The notes under the pieces were generated by a model. The model was not told the DNA's origin and ran no database searches. It saw only the letters and a program-made list of their open reading frames with translations. From an uncultured Oscillospiraceae bacterium (GTDB lineage Bacteria > Bacillota > Clostridia > Oscillospirales > Oscillospiraceae), in assembly GCA_934573735.1 (NCBI GenBank), contig CAKTMC010000010.1, positions 1 through 64,000 of the forward strand: a DNA stretch of 64,000 nt, written 5' to 3'. The number at the start of each line of letters is the position of its first letter. Positions within the stretch are counted from its first letter, which is position 1. The position numbers were made by a program, and so were the translations under genes. Of this stretch, positions 42,843 through 50,673 are shown in pieces.

Positions 42843-44537
42843 TCACTCCCCCACATTCACTATATCCCGCATGACATCTGGCGCTATTTTCACCACCTTG
42901 CGGTCGTAGGTGACGAGCCCGTTAAGCTCATCCTCCACATCCGAAAGCTGCGTGTACACGGCGGCGGACAAGCCCTGCGCCTTTGCCGGGGCTATTTGCT
43001 TATGATAAAGCTCCTCAAGCGCCATCTCAAGCTGAGCTGCCGTCTCAAAGCTCTTATATCCGAAATTCTTCCGGCTGAAGCGGTGGCTGCGAACGGCGTG
43101 ATTATATCCGCCGAACTCGCTCAAAACCACGGCGCGCCCCAGCTTATCCGGCTTGAACCTGTACTCGCGGAAGTAAACGTGCAGGCTCTTGATGCTGCCG
43201 ATGCCCTGGTCGTGCCAGCCGGAGGCATGGTCGATAGTGCGTGTAGTATCCACACTGCGGATGAGCTGGCACATCTTCGCCGAGTCAAACTGACCCCAGC
43301 CCTCATTGAACGGGACCCACATCGCTATGCAGGGGCAGTTATACAAATGCCGCAGCATTGCGCCGAGCTCGACCTTATACAGAGAGCGCCCCTCGCCGCT
43401 TCTGCGGGCAAAAAGCCCGTAGGACTTGTCCTTGAGGTGTATTCCCGTCACAAGCGGCGCAGACACCACGAGAGGATTATACTTGCCTCCGCCGTTCGGC
43501 ATATCCTGCCAGACGAGCATACCGATACGGTCGCAGTGATAATACCAGCGCAGCGGCTCGACCTTGATATGCTTGCGCAGCATATTAAAGCCCAGCGCCT
43601 TAGCGGTCTGTATATCGTATATCAGCGCCTCATCCGTCGGCGCGGTGTACAGCCCGTCCGGCCAGTAGCCCTGATCGAGAAGCCCATTGTGAAAATACGG
43701 CGAGTTATTCAAAAACAGTCTCGGAACGCCGTTTTCGTCCTCCTCGACCGAGAATTTACGCATGGCAAAGTAGCTCTTGACCTCGTCCTCGCCGCAGCTC
43801 ACGCTAAAGCCGTAGAGCCTTGGATGCTCGGGCGACCATGCCTCAAAGTCCGGCACGGGAATACTCGCCGGGAGAAGATAGTCGGCCCCGCCGAAATGGG
43901 CGTAGGCATCCTCCTCGCCCACAATATCCGCCGATATCTCCACAGCCGCCCCGTCGAAGTCCGGCGTTATACGCAGACTCCTGACGTATGACTCCGGCAC
44001 GGCCTCAAGCCACACCGTCTGCCATATGCCGCTCTGGGGCGTGTACCATATGCCGCCCCGGTGCGTCTTCTGCTTGCCGCGGCTGTGATAGCCGGTGTCG
44101 GTATCGTCGGTGACGCGGACGGTGATAAGCGCGCGGCCGTCCTCTATAGCGTCGGTGATATCGGCGGAAAAGGGCAGATATCCTCCGAGGTGGCTGACGA
44201 CCTGCGTGGAATTTACCCACACCGTTGCGCACTGGTCTACCGCGCCGAAATTGAGGATAATGCGCTTGCCCTCAAAGTCCTGCGGCAGCGCGACGTCGCG
44301 GCGATACCAGAGATATTCCCCCGCTCCGAGTCTGCGATTTACTCCCGACAGCTCGCACTCCGGCGAAAACGGGACGATAATTTCCCCTTCAAACTCCTTC
44401 GGATGCCGCGACGAGCTGCTTATAGCATACTCCCATGGGCCGTTCAAATTCAGCCATGCGCGGCGCACAAGCTGCGGGCGCGGGTACTCGGGCAGCGGCA
44501 GATTTATATCAACCTTATCGGTCCAGGCTGTGTTCAT
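42843..44537 (-). CDS. Glycoside hydrolase family 2 protein
   Basis: A 564-residue intracellular (no signal peptide) GH2 enzyme with N-terminal jelly-roll sugar-binding domain (about 20-190), Ig-like domain (about 190-270) and a TIM barrel. The likely acid/base is E412 (VPFNEGWGQFD) and the nucleophile E474 (VLSEFGGYNH); both are present. Family activities include beta-galactosidase, beta-glucuronidase and beta-mannosidase; the sequence alone does not choose between them. No transporter gene is adjacent. Confidence 0.9.
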   Translation of the reverse strand: MNTAWTDKVDINLPLPEYPRPQLVRRAWLNLNGPWEYAISSSSRHPKEFEGEIIVPFSPECELSGVNRRLGAGEYLWYRRDVALPQDFEGKRIILNFGAVDQCATVWVNSTQVVSHLGGYLPFSADITDAIEDGRALITVRVTDDTDTGYHSRGKQKTHRGGIWYTPQSGIWQTVWLEAVPESYVRSLRITPDFDGAAVEISADIVGEEDAYAHFGGADYLLPASIPVPDFEAWSPEHPRLYGFSVSCGEDEVKSYFAMRKFSVEEDENGVPRLFLNNSPYFHNGLLDQGYWPDGLYTAPTDEALIYDIQTAKALGFNMLRKHIKVEPLRWYYHCDRIGMLVWQDMPNGGGKYNPLVVSAPLVTGIHLKDKSYGLFARRSGEGRSLYKVELGAMLRHLYNCPCIAMWVPFNEGWGQFDSAKMCQLIRSVDTTRTIDHASGWHDQGIGSIKSLHVYFREYRFKPDKLGRAVVLSEFGGYNHAVRSHRFSRKNFGYKSFETAAQLEMALEELYHKQIAPAKAQGLSAAVYTQLSDVEDELNGLVTYDRKVVKIAPDVMRDIVNVGE

Positions 44538-44593
44538 AGAAATCCTCCGAAAAATGCTTGTTATTATAACTTACTTTCCTCAAATATAATGCT

Positions 44594-44617
44594 CCGGGCA
44601 GAATTACTCCTGCCCGG
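44594..44617 (-). terminator. Possible terminator after ybaB
   Basis: CCGGGCAG pairs perfectly with CTGCCCGG around AATTACTC, 23 bases past the YbaB stop. The following minus-strand sequence (AGCATTATATTT) is only moderately T-rich. Confidence 0.5.
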
Positions 44618-44640
44618 TTGAATAAAGCTATATCGTAAGC

Positions 44641-44988
44641 TCAGAACAGACCGGGGAAGCCTCCGAGACCGCCCTGAAGCTTGTTCATGGCCGCGCTGGT
44701 CTGATCGTCGCAGCTCTTGAGTGCGCCGTTGACTGCGGTAAGGATAAGATCCTGAAGCATCTCGACGTCCTCGGGGTCAACGACCTCGGGCTTTATCTCA
44801 AGGCTCTCAAGCTGTCTTGTGCCGAGGATGACGGCCTTGACCGCGCCGCCGCCGGACGTGAACTCAAACCGGGTCGACTCAAGCTCCTGCTGCATCTTCA
44901 GGAAGTCCTGCTGCATCTTCTGTGCCTGCTTCATCATGTTCATCTGATTGCCGCCGGGATAACCGCCGCGAAATCCGCCTTTTGCCAT
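44641..44988 (-). CDS. YbaB/EbfC family nucleoid-associated protein
   Basis: A 115-residue dimeric DNA-binding protein of the YbaB/EbfC family, with a Gly-rich N-terminus, the helix MMKQAQKMQQDFLKMQQELE and the family segment GGGAVKAVILGTRQLESLEIKPE. The gene follows dnaX by 57 bases on the same strand, the standard dnaX-ybaB order. Confidence 0.93.
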   Translation of the reverse strand: MAKGGFRGGYPGGNQMNMMKQAQKMQQDFLKMQQELESTRFEFTSGGGAVKAVILGTRQLESLEIKPEVVDPEDVEMLQDLILTAVNGALKSCDDQTSAAMNKLQGGLGGFPGLF

Positions 44989-45045
44989 AGTTTATTTCCT
45001 CCAATAATTTTTATCAATAATACAATATAAAAGTATATTATATAC

Positions 45046-46731
45046 TCATATAAACCTGACCTCAGGGTACTTTTTAAGCTCCTCAAGGCTGTGGGGCTGA
45101 CGCGGCTTCGGCTTGAGCTCGGAGAGCATCACGCGCATCTCGCGCCCTGCCGCAGCGCTTGCCGCCTCGCCGATACGCTGCACCACGTCCGGCTTATTGA
45201 CTCTGCCGTACACAAAGCCCGGCATCACCTCAAGGCGCAGTATATCGCCCTCGACCACGGCGCACAGCTTCGTCTCGTCGCCGAGGAAGCCGCGAATGTC
45301 GCCGGGGAGCTTATCCCTCACGCTGTCGCAGACCGCCGCCCAGAGCGCATCCTTTTCGGGCGCTGCCGGCTTTTCCGCAGGGGCAGACTCTGCCGGCTGA
45401 GTCTCCGTTTTTTGAAGCTCTCTGCCGCGCAGGAAGCTGTCCTCCGGCTGCTCCTCGGCAAACTGCGCCATGTCAGGCTCCGGCTCGCTCTCCTGCTCCG
45501 TCTCCCATGAGTGCGGAGGCGGCGCGTCCTCGTCCCCGGGGTAATATTCCTCCGCCCTCAAAGTCTCGGCAGGCCGAGCAAGCGGCACGCCCTGCTTCAT
45601 CTGCTCCTCAAGCCGGGATATACGCGCCCGCAGTGCGGGAACTCCGTCAATTATATTCTTATCGCACAGCGACACGAGGCAAAGCTCCGCCGCAAGCTTC
45701 ATATCACGTCCGTCACGCATCGAGGCAAGCGCACTCTGCACATTGTCCATAGCGTATATAAGCTCATCCCGCGTAAGTCTGCGCGCAAGAGCCGTAAGAC
45801 TCTCCGTGCTGTAGCCGCCGGACAGGAGACTGCCGCCGCTCTTCGGCGCGACGTGCATTATCAAAACATCCCGCATCAGGCCGTTAAGCTCCGTGAGCAG
45901 GGTCGCCGGGTTTTTCCCGTCCCGCCAGAGCGAGGCGAATATGCTCAGCACCGCCGAGGCATCGCCTCCGGCGATTTTACTCAAAAGCTCCGCCACGCGA
46001 AGATTGCCCGCAAGCCCCATCGCGGAATACACTGCCTCCGCGTCGATTTTCTCGCTTGCGGAGCACTGATCCAAAAGCGTCAGCGCGTCACGCACACCGC
46101 CGTCGGCAAGGCGCGCGATTATCTCCGCCGCCTCATGCGTCAGCGCCATTTGCTCCTTCGCCGCGATGCTCTCAAGATACTCCGCGATAACGGCGCTGTC
46201 AAGCCGCTTGAAGCTGTGCCTCTGGCAGCGGGACAGTATCGTCGCGGGAACCTTTTGAAGCTCGGTCGTGGCGAGGATAAACATAAGGTGCTCGGGCGGC
46301 TCCTCAAGTATCTTGAGCAGCGCGTTGAAGGCCGCGGTCGAGAGCATATGCACCTCGTCGATGATATACACGCGCTTTTTGACCGCCGCCGGGGAAAATA
46401 CCGCCTCGTCGCGCAGGGCGCGGACATTGTCAACACCGTTATTGGAGGCGGCGTCAAGCTCCACCACGTCCAGAATGGAGCCGTCCGCAATGCCCCGGCA
46501 GGCGGGGCACTCGCCGCAGGGACTGCCGTTGACCGGGTGCTCACAGTTGACGGCGCGGGCTAAAATACGCGCACAGGTAGTCTTGCCGGTGCCGCGGGTA
46601 CCGATGAAGATATAGGCATGCGACAGCCGCCCGGTGATGACCTGATTTTTCAGCGTCTCCGTTATATGCTTTTGGCCTATGACCTCGTCAAAGGTCTGCG
46701 GCCGCCATTTGCGGTACAAAGCCTGATACAT
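45046..46731 (-). CDS. dnaX: DNA polymerase III subunit gamma/tau
   Basis: Clamp-loader ATPase of the replisome. The 561-residue protein has Walker A GTRGTGKTT (44-52), a zinc-binding cysteine set (CEHPVNGSPCGECPAC), the DEVHMLS Walker B, SRC sensor region, then a clamp-loader collar and a Glu/Pro-rich linker (about 390-450) before a tau-like tail. Encoded upstream of ybaB and downstream of the SRP RNA. Confidence 0.96.
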   Translation of the reverse strand: MYQALYRKWRPQTFDEVIGQKHITETLKNQVITGRLSHAYIFIGTRGTGKTTCARILARAVNCEHPVNGSPCGECPACRGIADGSILDVVELDAASNNGVDNVRALRDEAVFSPAAVKKRVYIIDEVHMLSTAAFNALLKILEEPPEHLMFILATTELQKVPATILSRCQRHSFKRLDSAVIAEYLESIAAKEQMALTHEAAEIIARLADGGVRDALTLLDQCSASEKIDAEAVYSAMGLAGNLRVAELLSKIAGGDASAVLSIFASLWRDGKNPATLLTELNGLMRDVLIMHVAPKSGGSLLSGGYSTESLTALARRLTRDELIYAMDNVQSALASMRDGRDMKLAAELCLVSLCDKNIIDGVPALRARISRLEEQMKQGVPLARPAETLRAEEYYPGDEDAPPPHSWETEQESEPEPDMAQFAEEQPEDSFLRGRELQKTETQPAESAPAEKPAAPEKDALWAAVCDSVRDKLPGDIRGFLGDETKLCAVVEGDILRLEVMPGFVYGRVNKPDVVQRIGEAASAAAGREMRVMLSELKPKPRQPHSLEELKKYPEVRFI

Positions 46732-46772
46732 TCTGCGCCTCCCAGACGAAAAAGCGAGTTAGAATATAATGA

Positions 46773-47068
46773 TGGCTCTTGACAAGACTGCACACCGGAC
46801 CCCGAAAAATGCGATATGCCCGTTACGCCGGCAGCCGGCTCGGACCCGGCACCCTCGCGGCACACGGAAAGCACCGCTTAATGCTGCTCGGTTCCCCGCC
46901 TGACATGGTTCACGGGTTTCCGTTGCGCAAGACCGGATCGTCAACGCTGCTTACCGGGGTCAGACGACACAGAACATATCCTCAGTCTGGAATTCATCCC
47001 TGCTGTAGCGGATTGCAGGTTACAGGGCACCGCTGGCTCCCCGACTAGTGCAGCCTTGTCAAAAGCCA
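46773..47068 (-). ncRNA. ffs: Signal recognition particle RNA, large Firmicutes type
   Basis: RNA scaffold of SRP. About 296 nt; the 5' end GGCTTTTGACAAGGCTGCA pairs with the 3' end TGCAGTCTTGTCAAGAGCC. Helix 8 is recognisable: TCAGG-CGG-GGAA-CCG-AGCAG, i.e. the conserved symmetric and asymmetric loops with a GGAA tetraloop. The 5' domain CCTGTAACCTGCAATCCGCT matches the Alu-type domain of Bacillus scRNA. It sits just upstream of dnaX, as in many Firmicutes. Exact ends are estimates. Confidence 0.92.
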
Positions 47069-47075
47069 CGTTCTT

Positions 47076-47104
47076 ATTTTATCACAGCCGCGGGAAATAA
47101 TCAA
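47076..47104 (-). promoter_or_regulatory. Promoter of the SRP RNA
   Basis: On the minus strand TTGATT (47104-47099) and TAAAAT (47081-47076) are 17 bases apart, placing the start a few bases before the RNA 5' end. Confidence 0.65.
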
Positions 47105-47193
47105 TAGCTTTCTCATTGTCGCTGTTGTAAAATAAAATCGGGGTCTTTTCCGGGCTTTTTCCGGCCTTTGAATAAAAATAATAAAAGTTTTTC

Positions 47194-47221
47194 TTTACAA
47201 ATGAAAATTCTGTGGTATAAT
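47194..47221 (+). promoter_or_regulatory. Promoter of tRNA-Ala
   Basis: TTTACA (47194-47199) and a consensus TATAAT (47216-47221) are 16 bases apart, 16 bases upstream of the tRNA. Confidence 0.7.
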
Positions 47222-47236
47222 AAACAGGCTTGATAA

Positions 47237-47313
47237 GGGCCCGTAGCTCAGCTGGGAGAGCGCACGGTTCGCATCCGTGAGGTTCGAGGGTTCGATCCCC
47301 TTCGGGTCCACCA
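47237..47313 (+). tRNA. tRNA-Ala (anticodon CGC)
   Basis: Complete cloverleaf: acceptor GGGCCCG/CGGGTCC, D arm GCTC/GAGC, anticodon stem CACGG/CCGTG with loop TTCGCAT (anticodon CGC, codon GCG), T arm with GGTTCGATCCC region, and encoded CCA. The third acceptor pair is G-T (G3:U70 in RNA), the identity element of tRNA-Ala. Confidence 0.93.
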
Positions 47314-47370
47314 AAACAATATAATCCGAACCTTGTGGCGATTGGTCATGGGTTCGGATTTATTGTTTTA
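47314..47370 (+). terminator. Terminator after tRNA-Ala
   Basis: AACAATATAATCCGAACC pairs, with one bulge, with GGTTCGGATTTATTGTT around a 16-base loop, followed by TTAA. It starts directly after the CCA end. Confidence 0.75.
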
Positions 47371-47397
47371 ATGGAAGAAATTGAAGACTGGTAACAA

Positions 47398-47442
47398 AAG
47401 CCGGGAGGACTGCCGAGCGTGGCAATCCCCCCGGCTTCTTTA
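47398..47442. terminator. Hairpin in the islet beside tRNA-Ala
   Basis: AAAGCCGGG pairs with CCCGGCTT, with inner GATTGCCACGC/GCGTGGCAATC-like symmetry from 47410 on. Both flanks are A- or T-rich, so it could terminate in either direction, including the remnant at 47450-47566. Confidence 0.5.
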
Positions 47443-47449
47443 TGTAGAT

Positions 47450-47566
47450 TCACTGTCTGAAAGCTCTGTAGCCGTCGTTCAGCATCTTGCGGGCGTACAC
47501 GCCGAAGCTATGCATTCCCGATACGCCCATTTTGATTTTTATGGAATCCCAAACCCTTGATTTTTA
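47450..47566 (-). pseudogene. Remnant of a plasmid/ICE mobilisation protein
   Basis: A minus-strand frame of about 38 codons ending in TGA with the peptide KMGVSGMHSFGVYARKMLND followed by GYRAFRQ. This resembles the C-terminal part of ribbon-helix-helix MobC-type relaxosome proteins of integrative elements (pattern KM...G...F..YARKML.DGY). An in-frame stop cuts it off 5' and there is no start codon, so it is a fragment. The family match is by recall of the motif only. Confidence 0.45.
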
Positions 47567-47686
47567 AGGTGAAGATACTTCCTGCGCTTTTCCGGAAAGT
47601 CCTTGCTTTTATTCGCTTTGCCGATTATAATTATACTGTGATTTTATAAACAGACGCAGAACTGAACTGCAACAGGAGTACTGCCC

Positions 47687-47890
47687 ATGAAGTATTTATC
47701 TATCGCGCAAACCGCCGAACGCTGGGGTATCTCCACCCGCCGTATTCAGATTTTATGCGGCGAGGGGCGTGTCCACAGTGCTATCCGCATTGGCTCGGTC
47801 TGGGGGATTCCAGAGGACGCAGAGAAGCCAGCGGACGCGAGAATCAAGAACGGCAAGTATATCAAAAAGCCCGCCGAAAACGAAAAATGA
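47687..47890 (+). CDS. Small helix-turn-helix (excisionase-type) protein
   Basis: A 67-residue MerR/excisionase-like DNA-binding protein: SIAQTAERWGISTRRIQILC is the helix-turn-helix, followed by the wing GRVHSAIRIGSVWGIPEDA and a basic tail. Proteins of this type are common cargo of integrative elements in clostridia. AACAGGAG lies 12 bases before the ATG. The glycosyltransferase gene starts 28 bases after its stop, so they may share a message. Confidence 0.78.
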   Translation: MKYLSIAQTAERWGISTRRIQILCGEGRVHSAIRIGSVWGIPEDAEKPADARIKNGKYIKKPAENEK

Positions 47891-47918
47891 GCATCATTAC
47901 TCTGATGGAGGTTTTAAT

Positions 47919-48701
47919 ATGAAAATCGCTATTTTATACATTTGCGTAGGGAATTATCATGTGTTCTGGAAAGATTTTTTCCTTTCTGCCGAGAAATATT
48001 TTTTGCCTAATGTAGATAAAGACTATTTTGTTTTTACGGATTCAAAGCATATTTTTCAGGAAGATAATACTCATATAATCAAGGTTTACCAGAATGATCT
48101 TGGATGGCCGCATAACACTCTTCTGCGTTATCATATGTTCGACTCGCAGCATGAGAAACTTAGTGCATATGATTACATTGTTTTCTTTAATGCAAATTGC
48201 CTGTTCGTTGATACCATAACAGCTTTTGATTTTTTGCCTGTAGCAGAAGAGTTTGTATTTGTAAATCACCCAATTTTCTACGACAAATCCAACATGGAAT
48301 TCACCTACGAAAGAAATCCTAAATCCACTGCATTTATTCCATTTGGCGAAGGAACGCATTATATCAGCGGTGGTGTAAACGGTGGAAAAGCGGCATCTTT
48401 TTTGTCTATGGCAAAAGAGCTACGGTCGTGTGTCGATCACGATGCAGAAAACAATGTAATAGCTCTATGGCATGATGAATCTCATATTAACAAGTATGCC
48501 CTCGATCATCCCAACTATCGCTTATTGGATGCAAGCTTTTTCTTCCCGGAGGGATGGGAAGGCCCATTTATTCCGAAAATCGTTGCAAGAGAAAAAAGCA
48601 AATACATAAATATTGACAAATTGAAAAAGCAAAAGTTAGGACTCAAGCATAGAATCAAGCATTGGCTAAGACGAATAACTAAAAGAATGATAAAATTTTA
48701 A
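47919..48701 (+). CDS. Glycosyltransferase family 6 (ABO blood-group transferase family)
   Basis: GT6 enzymes move Gal or GalNAc to an acceptor with retention, building A/B-type or alpha-Gal epitopes. The 260-residue protein shows the family layout: N-terminal VGNYHVFWKDFFLSAEKYFL, the nucleotide-sugar motif replaced by N91-A92-N93 (FFNANCLF) instead of DXD, ISGGVNGGKAASFL at about 149-162, and catalytic WHDESHINKY at 184-193. NXN in place of DXD is the known mark of bacterial, metal-independent GT6. The C-terminus is strongly basic (KHRIKHWLRRITKRMIKF), fitting membrane association. The gene is clearly more AT-rich than its neighbours, a sign of transfer. ATG 47919 follows GATGGAGG. Confidence 0.88.
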   Translation: MKIAILYICVGNYHVFWKDFFLSAEKYFLPNVDKDYFVFTDSKHIFQEDNTHIIKVYQNDLGWPHNTLLRYHMFDSQHEKLSAYDYIVFFNANCLFVDTITAFDFLPVAEEFVFVNHPIFYDKSNMEFTYERNPKSTAFIPFGEGTHYISGGVNGGKAASFLSMAKELRSCVDHDAENNVIALWHDESHINKYALDHPNYRLLDASFFFPEGWEGPFIPKIVAREKSKYINIDKLKKQKLGLKHRIKHWLRRITKRMIKF

Positions 48702-48719
48702 TGTTGAAGGCTTCCTATT

Positions 48720-48960
48720 GACTTTCCATGCATCTTTCAGGCAGAAATTCATATATGAGCATCCGGAAATTCAGATTATTCATATCCACAACGGTGCAAA
48801 ACACTATTATCCATTAAAAGCGCAAAGCAGGCTGGACTGCCGATTAGAATAGCCCATGTCCACATCACTGACTTTCCTCATGACGAGAAATACTCCCGCC
48901 GATTGGAGATGACTTCGTCAGAAATCGGGTGTTTTTGTGCACATCTTCCGTGTTATGTAA
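48720..48960 (+). pseudogene. Degraded glycosyltransferase family 4 gene
   Basis: The plus strand encodes HPEIQIIHIHNGAKHYYPLK in one frame and then, after a one-frame shift, KQAGLPIRIAHVHITDFPHD. Together these match the N-terminal domain of GT4-type glycosyltransferases (IHIH...AA..AG.P.RIAH.H). The frameshift, the lack of a start and the lack of the C-terminal domain show it is a relic. It lies directly after the GT6 gene, so the two were probably part of one transferred glycan locus. The rest of the gap to 49040 shows nothing else. Confidence 0.7.
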
Positions 48961-49039
48961 GCTTCCCCTGAGGGTACAGTCATGAACATAGCTTTGACGC
49001 GCTGCGTCGATTTCGGCACCTTCCTCCCCTCCTCCGCAA

Positions 49040-49074
49040 GAACCCCTGCCAGGGATTACCCGGGCAGGGGTTCT
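49040..49074. terminator. Hairpin downstream of the DUF3793 gene
   Basis: AGAACCCCTGCC pairs with GGCAGGGGTTCT (perfect 12-bp stem). It lies 17 bases past the DUF3793 stop. The U tract is weak on the minus side; the plus side reads GCATATTATATATT. Confidence 0.55.
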
Positions 49075-49090
49075 GCATATTATATATTAT

Positions 49091-49636
49091 TCACACCGCC
49101 AGCCGCTCAAGACCCACGCCCTCTCTCCAGAGACGGCAATAAATATCGGTACAGCGCTTAAACTCATCGAACATCGCCGTGGCGCGCTCCTCGTCCCCGT
49201 AGACCTTCCAAAGCCCGGAGCGCTTGAAGTTTGCCGCCTTATTATCAATAAAGCCCCTGACGTCCTCGGGCGGATAGCTGAGAAAAAGCCCTATCTCATG
49301 CGGAAAGCTCTCGCTTTCGCGCAGGCGCTCTATTAGCTGCACGACGCAGCGGTCGCAGCTTGCGCAGGAATAGCCCGCCGCGCAAAGTATTTCGGCTGCC
49401 TCCGAGTCGCTGAGGTCGCGCCGGAGCGACGCCGGTCTGTAGAGATACATCAGCACCCGCTTTTCGGAGTAGCGCAGCGGGAGCAGGCGCAGACCCTTGG
49501 GCACAAGGGCGCGGTTCAGCCGCCGCACCTCCGCAGTCACGTCCTCCCGCGTCTCGTAGGGACAGGAAAACAGACTCCCGGTCTTGACCCCGGCGAGCGT
49601 CGGTGCGCACTGACTCACAAACAATTCCTCCGACAT
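49091..49636 (-). CDS. DUF3793 family protein
   Basis: A 181-residue protein of the clostridial DUF3793 family, recognisable by APTLAGVKTGSLF near the N-terminus and HEIGLFLSYPPEDVRGFI in the second half. It has a small cysteine cluster (CAAGYSCASCDRC, about residues 84-96), which could bind metal. AGGAGG precedes the ATG. Such genes are often near DUF2325 and feo genes, as here, so a link to iron or redox handling is possible but unproved. Confidence 0.85.
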   Translation of the reverse strand: MSEELFVSQCAPTLAGVKTGSLFSCPYETREDVTAEVRRLNRALVPKGLRLLPLRYSEKRVLMYLYRPASLRRDLSDSEAAEILCAAGYSCASCDRCVVQLIERLRESESFPHEIGLFLSYPPEDVRGFIDNKAANFKRSGLWKVYGDEERATAMFDEFKRCTDIYCRLWREGVGLERLAV

Positions 49637-49674
49637 GAACTACCTCCTGATTATCTTGATCGTTTTTTCTTATT

Positions 49675-49956
49675 TTAAGCCGTGTGCTTCTCCAATATTC
49701 CCCGCAGCGCGGAGAGAGAGCTTGTGTGGCAGCGCTCGATTATCGTGTCCTGACCCTTTAGCTCGCTCAGCGCCGCCTGAAGCAGCTTGTGCGACATGGT
49801 CGAGGTGAAAAATATCGTAAGATCCGGGCTTCCAAGCTTGTTTTTCAGCCCTCCGCTCTGCTTTGTAAACACCTTGGCCTCGCAGCTATAGGCTCTGCAA
49901 AGCTCCATATATCTTCGCTCCATGCGTTCGTTTCCGCCTAATATTACTACGCTCAC
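49675..49956 (-). CDS. DUF2325 domain protein
   Basis: A 93-residue protein of the DUF2325 family: N-terminal SVVILGGNERMERRY, FFTSTMSHKLL, and a C-terminal SLSALRGIL. The short single-domain form has no assigned biochemistry. It lies just upstream of the DUF3793 gene on the same strand and downstream of the feo locus, separated from it by repeat elements. Confidence 0.85.
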   Translation of the reverse strand: MSVVILGGNERMERRYMELCRAYSCEAKVFTKQSGGLKNKLGSPDLTIFFTSTMSHKLLQAALSELKGQDTIIERCHTSSLSALRGILEKHTA

Positions 49957-50009
49957 CGGTCGCTCCTTTCTTTGTTTTAGTTAGAGTCATTTAACTCGCT
50001 TTTGTTATA

Positions 50010-50450
50010 TTGGCTCCCCCTAAGTGGGGGGAGCTTTGGTCGGGTGATAAAATCGGCGAGTACCTCAGCCAAGCCGTCATTGCCCATAAAGAGACTATGC
50101 AGCAAAGCGCCGTTTTAGTCTGTCGTAAGGAGATGCGGATTCCCACGTCGCTTCGCTCCTCGGAATGACGGAGGTGGATTTTGTCGGGTTGCGCTGATTT
50201 CTCCGGTCTGCGTGTCGGAGAGCATAAAAATCGAAGCAGCAGCGCAAGCCCAAGCCCTTGGCGCCCCTTTTAGGGGAGCTGGCGCAGAGCGCCTGAGGGG
50301 TCTCCGGGGCTGAGAAACTGCCAATAGGGAAAAGAATGGTCTGTACTTGTTGCTTTCTTTTCCTTCTTGCTCTGGTCTCGGCTCCGGCGACCCCTTTCCC
50401 CAGTGTGCGCACTGGGGACTTCCCCTAAAAGGGGCAGCGCTTCGCGGGGA
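50010..50450. repeat. Element A/B repeat cluster 6
   Basis: After an A-type end at about 50010-50035 come one B copy (50074-50171) and one forward A copy (50258-50440). The cluster ends just before the stop codon of the FeoB-associated small protein. No gene is seen. Confidence 0.85.
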
Positions 50451-50461
50451 AATCGCTAATG

Positions 50462-50635
50462 CTACGATTGTCCGTGGCAATTGCCGTGCATTGCGCAGTG
50501 GGCGCAATTATGTCCGCAGGAGGATTTGCCCTGCCTCTTCTGCCGGATAAGATGCACTGCTATACCGACGACCATGACCGCAAGCACAAGCGATATAATT
50601 ATCGTGCCGAGATTTGCGCTCAACCACATTAACAT
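50462..50635 (-). CDS. FeoB-associated Cys-rich membrane protein
   Basis: A 57-residue protein: one membrane helix (about residues 8-30) followed by a basic stretch and a Cys/His-rich tail (CGHNCAHCAMHGNCHGQS), the pattern of the FeoB_associated family. The tail probably binds metal on the cytosolic side. ATG 50635 follows AAAGGAGAG; the longer frame runs into feoB. It is the last gene of the feo operon. Confidence 0.9.
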   Translation of the reverse strand: MLMWLSANLGTIIISLVLAVMVVGIAVHLIRQKRQGKSSCGHNCAHCAMHGNCHGQS

Positions 50636-50673
50636 TGAAAATCTCTCCTTTCCACGGGATAATAATTCTAAAT

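Noticed and set aside
47687..48701. Active integrative element in the tRNA-Ala islet
   Set aside because: No integrase or relaxase and only a fragment of a mobilisation protein; it is a relic.
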